From positions 248,001-312,000 of the forward strand of contig NZ_WIXO01000001.1 in assembly GCF_009709575.1 (NCBI RefSeq): a DNA stretch of 64,000 bases, in the 5' to 3' direction. Source of the DNA: Streptomyces taklimakanensis. Lineage in GTDB: Bacteria; Actinomycetota; Actinomycetes; Streptomycetales; Streptomycetaceae. A program made the translations under genes and the position numbers. Positions 1 to 8,255 of the stretch are shown here, in pieces; within the stretch, counting starts at the first letter, position 1, and each line of letters begins with the position of its first letter. The notes beneath the pieces are model-generated. The model ran no database searches, was not told where the DNA came from, and saw nothing but the letters and a program-made list of their open reading frames with translations.

Positions 1-362
1 GTCCGCGCCACCAGCTGTAGCGGCGCGGCGCCGGAACCCCGGTAACGGGCCAGGGAGACGGTGAGGCCAGGCCGGAGCCGCCCGTCGGGGGCGATCCGAG
101 GCATGTGCCACCGAAGCAGATCAGGCGCCAACCGGCGCAGGTCCGCACGGAGGTGGGTGACGAACTCGGTGCCGTGGCGGTCGCGCACGGCGCGCAAATC
201 GAGATCGACGTCGATCCGGGCGGCGGCGCAGGCCCCCGCCCAGTCACCGACCGCACGCCGTGCGGTCGCGGTCTCGATCATGGACGGTGGCACGGCGTAC
301 TCGCGCACGCGCTGCCACATCAACAGGCGGGGCGGAATCTCGTTCGCGAAGTGAGATGCCAT
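1..362 (-). CDS. Hypothetical protein, 3' end cut off by the window edge
   Basis: A leftward reading frame is open from the ATG at 362 to the left edge, so only the first 120 or so residues are present. The protein starts MASHFANEIPPRLLMWQRVR and later carries LLRWHMPRIAPDGRLRPGL. It has no signal peptide or membrane segment in the visible part. I recognise it only as the kind of conserved hypothetical protein found in Streptomyces genomes and cannot give it a function. Codon use is strongly GC-biased at third positions, like its neighbours, which supports real coding. The 274 bp between it and the next gene hold no convincing frame and would include its promoter. Confidence 0.65.
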   Translation of the reverse strand, partial: MASHFANEIPPRLLMWQRVREYAVPPSMIETATARRAVGDWAGACAAARIDVDLDLRAVRDRHGTEFVTHLRADLRRLAPDLLRWHMPRIAPDGRLRPGLTVSLARYRGSGAAPLQLVAR

Positions 363-636
363 CAGCACTCACCTTGCGCAAACGATTCCCCCAATCCGTA
401 CGAGGAGAAGTTGTTCATCACCGGTATCGTAACCACACCGTTGGCGATTCGTCAGTCCGTTCGGGCCGTCCGTCGACCTCCCTCCGACACACCGCGACGC
501 CCGAAACCGCGCGACGAGTACCGTCGTCGCCGCCTGGCACGGGCCCGTGCGGACTCGGGCGCCGCTTCGGCTCCGTCGGGGCCGGCGGGAACGGTGACGT
601 TGGGCCGGCCTTCGACGACCCACCGGTGCGAAAACG

Positions 637-1665
637 TCATTCGCCCGGAACCGGAAGGCGGGCACCGGCGAACCAGTCGAGATGTTCGCCATGTGGTCCG
701 GTGAACGCGACCGGACGCTCATCGAGGCCGAGGACGAACGTGGTGCGGCCGGTCGGGGGTGGCTCAGGCAGGAGGTCCCGCACCGCGGGGAGCACGTCGG
801 GCGCCTCGTTGGAGATCCAGCGGCACGGAAGGCCCCGCATCGTCCGCGTGAACCGCGCGCGTGCCTCAGGTGAGAGGTAGGCCAGAACCGCGCTGTGGAA
901 GACCACGGGCGTGGCCCCCTCGGGAGCTTGGGCCACCAGTCGGCCCACTGTCTCGTTCAGGTCTCCGCGGACCAGGTGCGCCGGCTCGGCGCGGGCCACT
1001 TCGAGGGCGCCGCGCAGTCGCTCCAGGCGCTCGGTCTGCTCCGGCCAGACCAGGCTCTCCAGCCAGCCGGCGTCCTCGGGATCCGAGGGGTCGAGCGGAT
1101 TGAGGTCGACTCCGGCCCGCCGGACGACCTCGGGCAACCGACGCGGTATCGGCACCGGGCCAGTGGTACGGCAGGGCAGGGTGATCGGGCTGTCCGTCGG
1201 TCCGAACGGTTCACCCTCGTCATAGCGGTAGCGGTACCGGTCCGGGTGGAGGCAGAGCCCGGCCGAGGCTCCGACCTCGATGAGCGCCAGCGGCTGCGGC
1301 AGCGCCGCGAGCAGCGGCAGCAAGGTGGCGCACCGCGCGCTCTCGTTCGTCTGCGTCAGCCGCGACAACACGAGGGAACTCACCCGGTCCCAGTGGGCGA
1401 TCACCCACGCGCGGAATCCGTCGGACGAGTCGACGGGCGCGCCCAGATGCCGTGCGGCGGCCAGCAGGAGGTTGGGCTGACGCTTGATCGGCGGAAGCTC
1501 GCGCAGTAGCGCCAGGAGCCTCTCGTCCTCGGCCACCCCCAGGCTCAACGTCTCGTAGCGGGGTGAACGCCCCCTCGCCTGGCGCTCGGCGAAGAGTCGG
1601 TATTCGTCCGCGATCGTCCGCGACTCGACGTCCGGGTCCGGATCGGTGCTCACATGCCTGCTCAT
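637..1665 (-). CDS. DUF2332 family protein
   Basis: A 342-residue soluble protein. The phrase IEVGASAGLCLHPDRYRYRY near residue 130, the DLNPLDPSDPEDAGWLESL segment near residue 190 and the VVFHSAVLAYLSPEAR segment near residue 265 fit the DUF2332 family, a group of uncharacterised proteins whose glycine-rich EVGASAGL motif looks like a class I methyltransferase fold; no enzymatic activity is established. I prefer the ATG at 1665 to the GTG one codon upstream because GGGAGG lies at a good distance before it. It appears to be a single-gene unit. The DUF2332 assignment is firm, the function unknown. Confidence 0.85.
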   Translation of the reverse strand: MSRHVSTDPDPDVESRTIADEYRLFAERQARGRSPRYETLSLGVAEDERLLALLRELPPIKRQPNLLLAAARHLGAPVDSSDGFRAWVIAHWDRVSSLVLSRLTQTNESARCATLLPLLAALPQPLALIEVGASAGLCLHPDRYRYRYDEGEPFGPTDSPITLPCRTTGPVPIPRRLPEVVRRAGVDLNPLDPSDPEDAGWLESLVWPEQTERLERLRGALEVARAEPAHLVRGDLNETVGRLVAQAPEGATPVVFHSAVLAYLSPEARARFTRTMRGLPCRWISNEAPDVLPAVRDLLPEPPPTGRTTFVLGLDERPVAFTGPHGEHLDWFAGARLPVPGE

Positions 1666-1856
1666 CACTGCCCTCCCACCCGAGGATCATGCTCCTGTCC
1701 GGTGCGGGGAAGAAGCCGCGGCGCATGGGTGTCCGGAAGGTCACACGGGCGCGTCGCCGACCTGTCGGGACAGCACGACCGGGCACTGTCCGGGCGGTCA
1801 CGGCGGGCCGGGCAGAGCCGGTTTTCGGTCCTGGGCCGTCGTTTTCCGGACGGAAC

Positions 1857-1870
1857 AAGATCCAGATCTT
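1857..1870. promoter_or_regulatory. Inverted repeat upstream of the DUF2332 gene
   Basis: AAGATC-CA-GATCTT has two perfect 6-bp arms with a 2-bp spacer. It lies about 190 bp upstream of the DUF2332 start and 46 bp past the end of the leftward membrane-protein gene. It is AT-rich compared with its surroundings, so it could be an operator or the remains of a weak hairpin terminator; nothing decides between them. Confidence 0.3.
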
Positions 1871-1916
1871 CAGACGGGCCCACACCGGTCGATAAGGTCG
1901 TGAAACGTCTCCGCCC

Positions 1917-3272
1917 TCATCGCGCGGTACGGCTGAGTACACCGCTCACGTTCAGAACTTCATGGCACCCCCGCGCCCGGCGACCGGTGGCCGGCGTGCC
2001 CGGCTTCTCACAGGTCACCTCCACGGTCACGGTGTCGTTCTCGGGAATCTCGATGGGGGTCACCCAGTGATAGTCCTGGTTCCGGAAGGTCTCCAGCGCG
2101 ATCGTGGTGATCTTTCGGTCGCCGAAGGTGATCGTCAACACCCCTTCGTCCCCCTGGAAGTTGGCGACGACGATATCCGTGATCCCGAAGACGCTGTTGT
2201 CGGGCACCCGGTAGGTGCCGGTCCTGGTCGCCCCTCCGGGCGTCTGCAGATCGATGGTCGCCGAGCTCTGCCGGCCGGCACCGCCCGAGACACCGGCACC
2301 GCCCGAGGTTCCGGCGTCGGCCGCCGACCCGTCACCGCCCGATCCGGGCGTCGCACCCGGCTCCCGGCCGCCGGGGCGGGCGTCCAGGCCGCCGCCGGGT
2401 CCGGTGTCCGGGGCCTGTCCGCCCGGCTGACCGGCGGGCGTGGGACGCGGCTGGACCGCCTCGTTGACCGCCTCCTCGGCGGCGCTGCGCACCGCCGGGC
2501 GGACCAGCGCGAACCACGCGAGCAACAGCGCCAGCAGCGCGGCGAGCACCACGAGCAGCCACCTGGGGAAGATCGGGATCTGGACGAACTCCGCGTCCAA
2601 CGGTGCCCGGACGGCGGTCGCGTCCCGGCCCACCGTCTCCTGGTCACCGGTTTCGGCGGTGTCCACGGTGAACGGCCACACCACCGGGGCGCCGAACCAC
2701 ACCGGCTTGCCCGTACGGACCCGCAGCCCGACCTCCGTCGACTCGCCGGGCTCCGGTTTCGGCTCCGCCGGGCTGAAGGCGAACCCCAACTCCTCGCCCG
2801 CCTGGCCGGGGGTGAAGCCCACCCGCACGGGGGAGTTGCCCTGGTTGCGCACCGTCAGCCGGTAGCGGCCCCGCAGCCAACCGCGTCGGCGCCTCGGAAC
2901 CAGCTCCGCGCGCAGTTCCCGGAACTCCTCGATGTGCACGGTGGTTTCGAGGACCCGCACCGACTCGGGGTGCTCGGTCGGCAGGACCCGCACTCCGAGG
3001 GGCACCTCGCCGGCCCGGACCTCCGGAGAGCGCGGCGGCTCCAGGCGGATCGTCACCGTCTCCGAGGTGCCGGGATAGAGGGAGACCCGCGGGGGGTCCA
3101 CGGTGGTCCAGGGAGCGCAGTCCCCGACGACCTCCAGGTTGTACGCCTCGACGATGTCGCTGTCGTTGCGGACCGTCACACCGGTCGTGGCCGTGTCGCC
3201 CGGTGCCACTGTCACCGCCGGGATGTCGACGTCGGGCGCACCGGGGCCGGAAGAGGCTTGGGAAGGCGTCAC
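1917..3272 (-). CDS. Single-pass membrane protein with Ig-like N-terminal region, flanking the CIS cluster
   Basis: A protein of about 451 residues if it starts at the GTG at 3272; an upstream ATG at 3326 is possible but would run through one of the direct repeats in the divergent intergenic region. Residues 10-110 and 120-220 look like two beta-sandwich, COG1470/CARDB-like domains (VTVRNDSDIVEAYNLEVVGD; RYRLTVRNQGNSPVRVGF). One membrane helix lies at about 236-258 (WLLVVLAALLALLLAWFALV). A Gly/Ala/Pro-rich linker follows, then a C-terminal beta-rich domain of about 110 residues. There is no N-terminal signal peptide, so the N-terminal domains are probably cytoplasmic and the C-terminal domain outside. 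It is divergent from the CIS LuxR regulator. Its place and topology suggest a role with the CIS, possibly anchoring; that is inference. Confidence 0.7.
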   Translation of the reverse strand: MTPSQASSGPGAPDVDIPAVTVAPGDTATTGVTVRNDSDIVEAYNLEVVGDCAPWTTVDPPRVSLYPGTSETVTIRLEPPRSPEVRAGEVPLGVRVLPTEHPESVRVLETTVHIEEFRELRAELVPRRRRGWLRGRYRLTVRNQGNSPVRVGFTPGQAGEELGFAFSPAEPKPEPGESTEVGLRVRTGKPVWFGAPVVWPFTVDTAETGDQETVGRDATAVRAPLDAEFVQIPIFPRWLLVVLAALLALLLAWFALVRPAVRSAAEEAVNEAVQPRPTPAGQPGGQAPDTGPGGGLDARPGGREPGATPGSGGDGSAADAGTSGGAGVSGGAGRQSSATIDLQTPGGATRTGTYRVPDNSVFGITDIVVANFQGDEGVLTITFGDRKITTIALETFRNQDYHWVTPIEIPENDTVTVEVTCEKPGTPATGRRARGCHEVLNVSGVLSRTAR

Positions 3273-3317
3273 GCCACCACGGTAGGACCGTGCCCGGAGG
3301 CTCGACGAGGAGCGCGA

Positions 3318-3426
3318 GGGCAACACCCGGGCAGTCGTAGTGCCCGGAGCGCGACATCCGACTCCGTTGTGATGGAGCGCGTCGACGGCATCCCGTCACC
3401 TTCGCGGGCAACATACGGGCGGTCGT
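3318..3426. repeat. Pair of 21-bp direct repeats in the divergent promoter region of the CIS regulator
   Basis: Copy 1 (3318-3338) and copy 2 (3406-3426) share the pattern GGGCAACAnnCGGGCnGTCGT, matching at 18 of 21 positions and lying 88 bp apart start to start. They sit between the leftward membrane-protein gene and the rightward LuxR gene. Long direct repeats in a divergent promoter region are typical binding sites for a regulator. The adjacent LuxR protein is the obvious candidate, but this is inference. Confidence 0.55.
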
Positions 3427-3479
3427 GCCACCCCCGCTTCGCCCCATGGACCCAGGACTTACGAGATAGGTAACCCGCC

Positions 3480-4205
3480 ATGCTCTGCTCAGACAAAGGC
3501 AGTTCGGTCACGTCCGCCACCACGCCGCCACGTGTGCCCGCCCAGCCCCGGTCCACGCGCCGGGCCTCCCGCTCCGACCACCCGGGCCGGGTGACCGTGG
3601 CCGTCTACGCCGCCGATCCGGTCCTGCGCGTCGGCATCGTCCAGCAGTTGCGCCCGCGCCCCGAGGTCGATCTGCTCGACGACACCGACGCGGAGCAGGC
3701 GCAGGCATCGCTGGTGGTCGTGGACGGCGTCGACGACGGTGTGGCCGCCCTGCTGCACCGGCTGCGACACAACACCGCCGGTCGCACGGGCCTGGTGGTC
3801 GGCACGCTCGGGCCCGGCGCGCTGCAACGCGTCATCGAGTGCGGCGTCGCGGCGGTGCTGCGGCGTACCGAGGCCGACCAGGACCGGCTTCTCCACCTGG
3901 TCCTGGCGATAGCCAACGGTGAGGGCGTGCTGCCCGGCGATCTGCTCGGCGAGCTGCTCACGCACGTGAGCGGCCTCCAGCGCTCGGCGCTCGACCCGCG
4001 GGGCCTGTCCCTGTCCACGCTGACCACGCGCGAGGCGGACATGCTGCGCCTGGTGTCGGAGGGCCTGAACACAGCGGAGATCGCCCGCAAGACCGCGTAC
4101 TCCGAACGGACCGTCAAGAACGTGCTGAACGAGATCACCACGCGGCTGCAACTGCGCAATCGGGCCCACGCGGTCGGTTACGCGCTCCGCAACGGGCTGA
4201 TCTGA
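3480..4205 (+). CDS. LuxR-family transcriptional regulator of the CIS cluster, with atypical receiver
   Basis: A 241-residue protein. After a Ser/Pro/Arg-rich N-terminus (1-35), residues about 37-160 have the alternating beta/alpha pattern of a response-regulator receiver (VTVAVYAADPVLRVGIVQQL; LVVVDGVDDGV). The usual phosphoacceptor surroundings are degenerate, so phosphorylation is doubtful. Residues 175-240 form a LuxR-type helix-turn-helix (LTTREADMLRLVSEGLNTAE, then SERTVKNVLNEITTRLQL). It lies at the head of the CIS genes, with direct repeats upstream at 3318-3426. LuxR regulators are found beside Streptomyces CIS loci. Control of this cluster is likely but not shown by sequence. The ATG at 3480 has only a weak Shine-Dalgarno match. 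Confidence 0.85.
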   Translation: MLCSDKGSSVTSATTPPRVPAQPRSTRRASRSDHPGRVTVAVYAADPVLRVGIVQQLRPRPEVDLLDDTDAEQAQASLVVVDGVDDGVAALLHRLRHNTAGRTGLVVGTLGPGALQRVIECGVAAVLRRTEADQDRLLHLVLAIANGEGVLPGDLLGELLTHVSGLQRSALDPRGLSLSTLTTREADMLRLVSEGLNTAEIARKTAYSERTVKNVLNEITTRLQLRNRAHAVGYALRNGLI

Positions 4206-4350
4206 CGACGGCCGGGCCCCCGGCGCTGCCCGAAAGCGCACCACGCGCTTCCCCCGGATACGCCCCCGCCGCCCTGCCGCGCCGCACGCGGACGTCGGAG
4301 AGTGGCGGAGGCACATCCGGATGCCGCACCAACCTGCGAGGGGGGCTGTG

Positions 4351-7300
4351 ATGGGAACCGCCGGCCCCGGCGGGCGGAACCGCCTGGTCAGGCTCGGCAC
4401 GTCGTTGCTGCTGGTGGTCCCGTTGCTCACGGTGACGGCGGCCTCCGAGCAGAGCGGCGCCGAGCCCCGGCCGCGGGCGGCCGACGCCGCGGAGACCCGG
4501 ATCGCGTACGCCGGTACCCGGCACCGCAGTCTCGGCCGGGTCGCCACCGACACCTCCAGCACGCCGCTGTTCGGCGCGGGCCCCGCCCACTTCGACGTCC
4601 AGCCGTCCGCCCTCGGCGACACGCTGGTGTTCGCGAGCCGCCGTGACGAGAAGGACCCGCAGGTCTACCTGCGGTCCGCCGACGGTTCGGTCCGCCGCCT
4701 CACCGACGGCCGGGACGCGGCGCACCCCCGGCTGACGCCGGACGGGCAGGCCGTGGTGTTCGACTCCGCCGAGCCCGGCGGCCCGGGCGGCCAAACCCAG
4801 CGCGACCTGTGGCTGGTGCGCACCGACGGCACCGGCCTGACGCGACTCACCGACACGCCCTCGGACGAGGAGCATCCGACGGTCTCCCCGGACGGGCGGC
4901 GCCTGGCGTACTCCGGCGACGGCGTCCCGTCGGCCGGACCGCAGATCTACGTCCGGCCCCTGACCGGCGGCGCCGCCTCCCGGATCACCGACCCCGCGAA
5001 CGGCGCGGCCACCGAGCCGGTGTGGAACCCGGTCGACGACCCCGCGCACCGGGACCTGATCGCGTACACCGCCACCGCCGCCGGACAGGACGACCCCCAG
5101 CTGCGGGTGACGGACGGGCGCACCGACGGGCCGCTGCTCGGGGGTGCGCGGGAGCGGTGGCGGGCCCACGGGGCAGCGTGGCTGCCCGACGGGGACGAGG
5201 TGCTGTTCCTGAGCCCCGAGATCACCTGCGAGTGCGAGGGCGACTGGGACCACGTGTTCCGGGCGCCCGTGCACTCCGCCGAGGTCCCCTCGCTGGTGCT
5301 CAGCGAGGACCGGGAGGTCCTCTCGCCCACCTGGCTCGGCCCGCTCGACGGCGGTGGCGCGGTGGTGGAGCGCGTCTCGGCGGCCGGCCCGAACACGGTG
5401 ACGCTGCAGGACGTCCGGACGGACGGGGCCGACCCCCGCGACCTGGGGCTGACGATCCTGAGGGAGGACCCGAGGGCCGACGACCCCGGGCCCGGGTCCA
5501 CCGAGGACCCGCTGTTCCGGCCCGCGCCCGGGTACGACCCGTGGACCGTGCGGCAGAACTACACGCCCGACGGCCGCCGGATCGTGGTGACCCGCTTCGA
5601 GGACGGCCCCGACGGCCGCCGGATCCAACGGATCTGGACGGTGGACGCCGACGGCTCCAACGCGGCACCCATGCCGCTCGCGGGACGCGGCCCGGCGGAC
5701 TGGGACACCGATCCGACGTTCTCCCCGGACGGCGAGTACCTCGCCTTCACCCGGACCTCGCCGGGCGGTGTCGGGCGTCCCGGCCGCGTCCTGATCGCGG
5801 ACGTCGGGACCGGCGAGATCCGCGGCGAGATCGTCCCGCCGGACGGGCAGGGCACCGGCGGCGACGCTCAGCCCGTCTGGTCCCCCGACGGCACCACCCT
5901 GGCCTTCACCCGCAACCACGTGATCAACGGGAACGGCGGCAACAAGCACGTCTGGACCGTGCCCGTGGACGACCTGGGCCGGCAGCGCGATCTGAGCGCA
6001 GCGGTCTGCCCGGGCGAGTGCGAGGTCATCGACGACAGCCCGGCGTTCTCGCCGGACGGGCGCGGCATCGTCTTCAACCGCCAGAACGGCGGCGGCCGGG
6101 CCGACGAGCGCAAGGGCCTCCTGCTGACGTCCCCGACGGGCGAGGACTGCCGGGTGCTGTTGCCCGACGCCGCCCGCGACCTCCCCGGCGCCTGCCGGCG
6201 GGAGCTGCCGGACACCTCGGCCACCGGCCCGTTCCAGCCGCGTGACGCCGCCTGGACGGCCGACGGCACCGGTTTGGTGTTCAGCTCCCGCGCCGGCCTT
6301 CCGGCCCACAGTCCCGAGAAGCTGAGCCTGCTGGACACCGCGTCCGGCGCCCTCACCCCGATCACCGCCGGTCTGCCGGGCCGGCAGAAGGAGCCCAGCG
6401 TCCAGCGGTCCGTGGATCTCGCGGTCCGCGCGCCCGGCACCGCCGGGGAGGTCACCGTCGGCCGCTCCACCACGGTCCGCGTCGAGGTCGTGAACAACGG
6501 CCCGGCCGCCTCCCCCGGCACCCGGCTGACCGTCGCTCCGCCGCCCGGCGTGCGGATCACCCGGATGGCGTGGCCCGGGGGCACCTGCGACGCCGCGTCC
6601 CTCCAGTGCGACGTCGGCGTGGTGCCGCCCGGCACCACCGTCCCGGTGGACGTCACCCTCACCGGGGTCGTCCCCGGTGTGGCACCGGTCGACTGGTCGG
6701 TCACCGGGGCCGTCCTGGATCCCAGGCCCGGCGACAACGCCGGCCGGACCCTGGTGCCGGTGCGCGAGGCCCCGCCGCCCCCGACGACCCCGTCCCCGAC
6801 GACCCCGGCACCGTCCACCCCGCCGCCGACGGCCCCGCCCCCGCCGGCCACCCCTCCGTCCACAGCTCCGCCGCCCACCGTGCCCCCGGCGCCGGACGAG
6901 CCCGAGGCCGGCCCCGGAGTGCGCGTCACGGCCCAGCCCGACCCCGGCTACGTCGGCGGGCGCGTCGTGGTGACGTACACCGTGCGCAACGGCCGCGAGG
7001 CGCTGGCGACCGGGCTGCGGCTGCGCATCGGCCTGCCCGCCGGGATCCCGAACAACGGGCCGCCGCCGGGCTGCGACCGCTCCTGGGTGTGCGCGCTGCC
7101 GGACCTGGACCCGGGCGAGAGCACCGTCGTCCGGGTGGTCCTCAGCCCCGACAGGGCACTGACCGGCCGTGTCACCGGCGACCTCACCACCACCGGGACG
7201 GACGCCGACCGACGCGACAACACCGCCCGGCAGCGGCTGCGCGTTCTCCAGCCGCGCATCGTCGCGGTGCCGCCGATCGGCAAGCCCGGCTTCGTCACCT

Positions 7301-7551
7301 CGGTGCGCGGCCGGGACTTCCCGCCGGGAGTGCCGGTGCGGTTCACCTGGAAGCCGGGGATCACCGCCGCGGCGGCACCGACCGTGCCGGAGCCGGACGG
7401 CACGTTCATCGGTCAACTCCTCATCCTCCCCAAGGACCAGACCGGACCGCGCACCATCACCGCCGCCGGTCCCGGGTTCTCGGCGGTGACGACCGACTTC
7501 CTGGTGGTCAGCGGCACCGTGCAGCCGCCCGACGGGGTGACCCGCCGGTGA
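4351..7551 (+). CDS. Secreted TolB-like beta-propeller protein with DUF11 domains, in the CIS cluster
   Basis: A 1066-residue protein. The ATG at 4351 follows a GAGGGG Shine-Dalgarno sequence and begins a signal peptide (arginine at 9 and 12, hydrophobic core about 16-30). Residues about 45-680 carry PD40/WD40-like blades of the TolB type, seen as repeated SPDG/TPDG motifs followed by F or L and SGD or TRT segments. Residues about 687-800 form a DUF11-like Ig domain (VEVVNNGPAASPGTRL). A Pro/Thr linker (about 805-850), a second DUF11-like domain (about 855-960) and a final Ig-like domain follow. It is probably exported and wall-associated. It overlaps the next gene by 4 nt, so it belongs to the CIS operon, although CIS structural proteins are not known to need it. 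Confidence 0.75.
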   Translation: MGTAGPGGRNRLVRLGTSLLLVVPLLTVTAASEQSGAEPRPRAADAAETRIAYAGTRHRSLGRVATDTSSTPLFGAGPAHFDVQPSALGDTLVFASRRDEKDPQVYLRSADGSVRRLTDGRDAAHPRLTPDGQAVVFDSAEPGGPGGQTQRDLWLVRTDGTGLTRLTDTPSDEEHPTVSPDGRRLAYSGDGVPSAGPQIYVRPLTGGAASRITDPANGAATEPVWNPVDDPAHRDLIAYTATAAGQDDPQLRVTDGRTDGPLLGGARERWRAHGAAWLPDGDEVLFLSPEITCECEGDWDHVFRAPVHSAEVPSLVLSEDREVLSPTWLGPLDGGGAVVERVSAAGPNTVTLQDVRTDGADPRDLGLTILREDPRADDPGPGSTEDPLFRPAPGYDPWTVRQNYTPDGRRIVVTRFEDGPDGRRIQRIWTVDADGSNAAPMPLAGRGPADWDTDPTFSPDGEYLAFTRTSPGGVGRPGRVLIADVGTGEIRGEIVPPDGQGTGGDAQPVWSPDGTTLAFTRNHVINGNGGNKHVWTVPVDDLGRQRDLSAAVCPGECEVIDDSPAFSPDGRGIVFNRQNGGGRADERKGLLLTSPTGEDCRVLLPDAARDLPGACRRELPDTSATGPFQPRDAAWTADGTGLVFSSRAGLPAHSPEKLSLLDTASGALTPITAGLPGRQKEPSVQRSVDLAVRAPGTAGEVTVGRSTTVRVEVVNNGPAASPGTRLTVAPPPGVRITRMAWPGGTCDAASLQCDVGVVPPGTTVPVDVTLTGVVPGVAPVDWSVTGAVLDPRPGDNAGRTLVPVREAPPPPTTPSPTTPAPSTPPPTAPPPPATPPSTAPPPTVPPAPDEPEAGPGVRVTAQPDPGYVGGRVVVTYTVRNGREALATGLRLRIGLPAGIPNNGPPPGCDRSWVCALPDLDPGESTVVRVVLSPDRALTGRVTGDLTTTGTDADRRDNTARQRLRVLQPRIVAVPPIGKPGFVTSVRGRDFPPGVPVRFTWKPGITAAAAPTVPEPDGTFIGQLLILPKDQTGPRTITAAGPGFSAVTTDFLVVSGTVQPPDGVTRR

Positions 7552-8255
7552 TCCACGAGGTGGACGAGGGACTGCGCCGCCTGCTCGGCGAGTCCGGCCT
7601 GGAGGCGTCGGGCGTCGAGGTGGTCTTCGACGCCCCCACCCGGGACTGGGCGGCGCGCCGCAGCGCCCCGACGGTCTGCGTCTTCCTGTACGACATCCGC
7701 GAGGACGCCACCCGGCGCGGCAGCGGCGCCGGGGAGGTGTACGACGCGGACGGGCGGCTCGTGGCACGGCGTACCCCGCCCCGCTGGTTCGAACTGACGT
7801 ACCTGGTCACGGCCTGGGCGAACCGCCCGCAGGACGAGCACCGGCTGCTCTCGCAGGTGCTCGCCTGCCTGGTGGCCGGCGACGTCCTGCCCGCGCGGCT
7901 GCTCACCGGCACGCTCGCCGAACTCGGCCTGACCGTGGACCTGGAGACCGTGGGGGCGGGGGACGACGGACCGGCCGCCTCCGATGTGTGGTCGGCGCTC
8001 GGCGGGGAGCTGAAGGCGTCGCTCGGGGTGCGGGTGCGGGCGCCGCTGGCCGGGGTGAGCACGGCCGTCGCGCCGCCGGTCACCGAGGGGCTCGTCGTCC
8101 GCTCCGCCACCCGGCGCGAGGGCGGCGAGGCGGTGGCGGGGCGCCGGCTGCGCTACCCGGAGACGATCGACCCGGGCCCGGACGGCTTCGCCGCTCCGCG
8201 TGGGCGGCCGCCCGCCCCCGCCCGGCGCCGCCGCCGGGGAGACCGCCAGCCGTGA
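7548..8255 (+). CDS. DUF4255 protein, CIS tail-end (cap/terminator) component
   Basis: A 235-residue protein starting at a GTG that overlaps the preceding stop (GTGA). It begins IHEVDEGLRRLLGESGLEA and contains VCVFLYDIREDATRR and WFELTYLVTAWANRPQDEHR, hallmarks of DUF4255. In other extracellular injection systems this family (Pvc16-type) is assigned to the end of the tube and sheath distal to the baseplate, where it stops tube growth. The last 45 residues are Arg/Pro-rich and probably disordered. It overlaps the ATPase gene by 4 nt, matching the usual DUF4255-ATPase gene pair in these clusters. Confidence 0.88.
   Translation: MIHEVDEGLRRLLGESGLEASGVEVVFDAPTRDWAARRSAPTVCVFLYDIREDATRRGSGAGEVYDADGRLVARRTPPRWFELTYLVTAWANRPQDEHRLLSQVLACLVAGDVLPARLLTGTLAELGLTVDLETVGAGDDGPAASDVWSALGGELKASLGVRVRAPLAGVSTAVAPPVTEGLVVRSATRREGGEAVAGRRLRYPETIDPGPDGFAAPRGRPPAPARRRRRGDRQP

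Noticed and set aside
4135..7767. A 1210-codon leftward open frame opposite the secreted propeller gene
   Set aside because: It is the antisense of a real gene with a signal peptide and PD40 repeats. Long antisense frames are usual in DNA of this GC content, and its product is Arg/Gly/Ala-rich with no recognisable domain.
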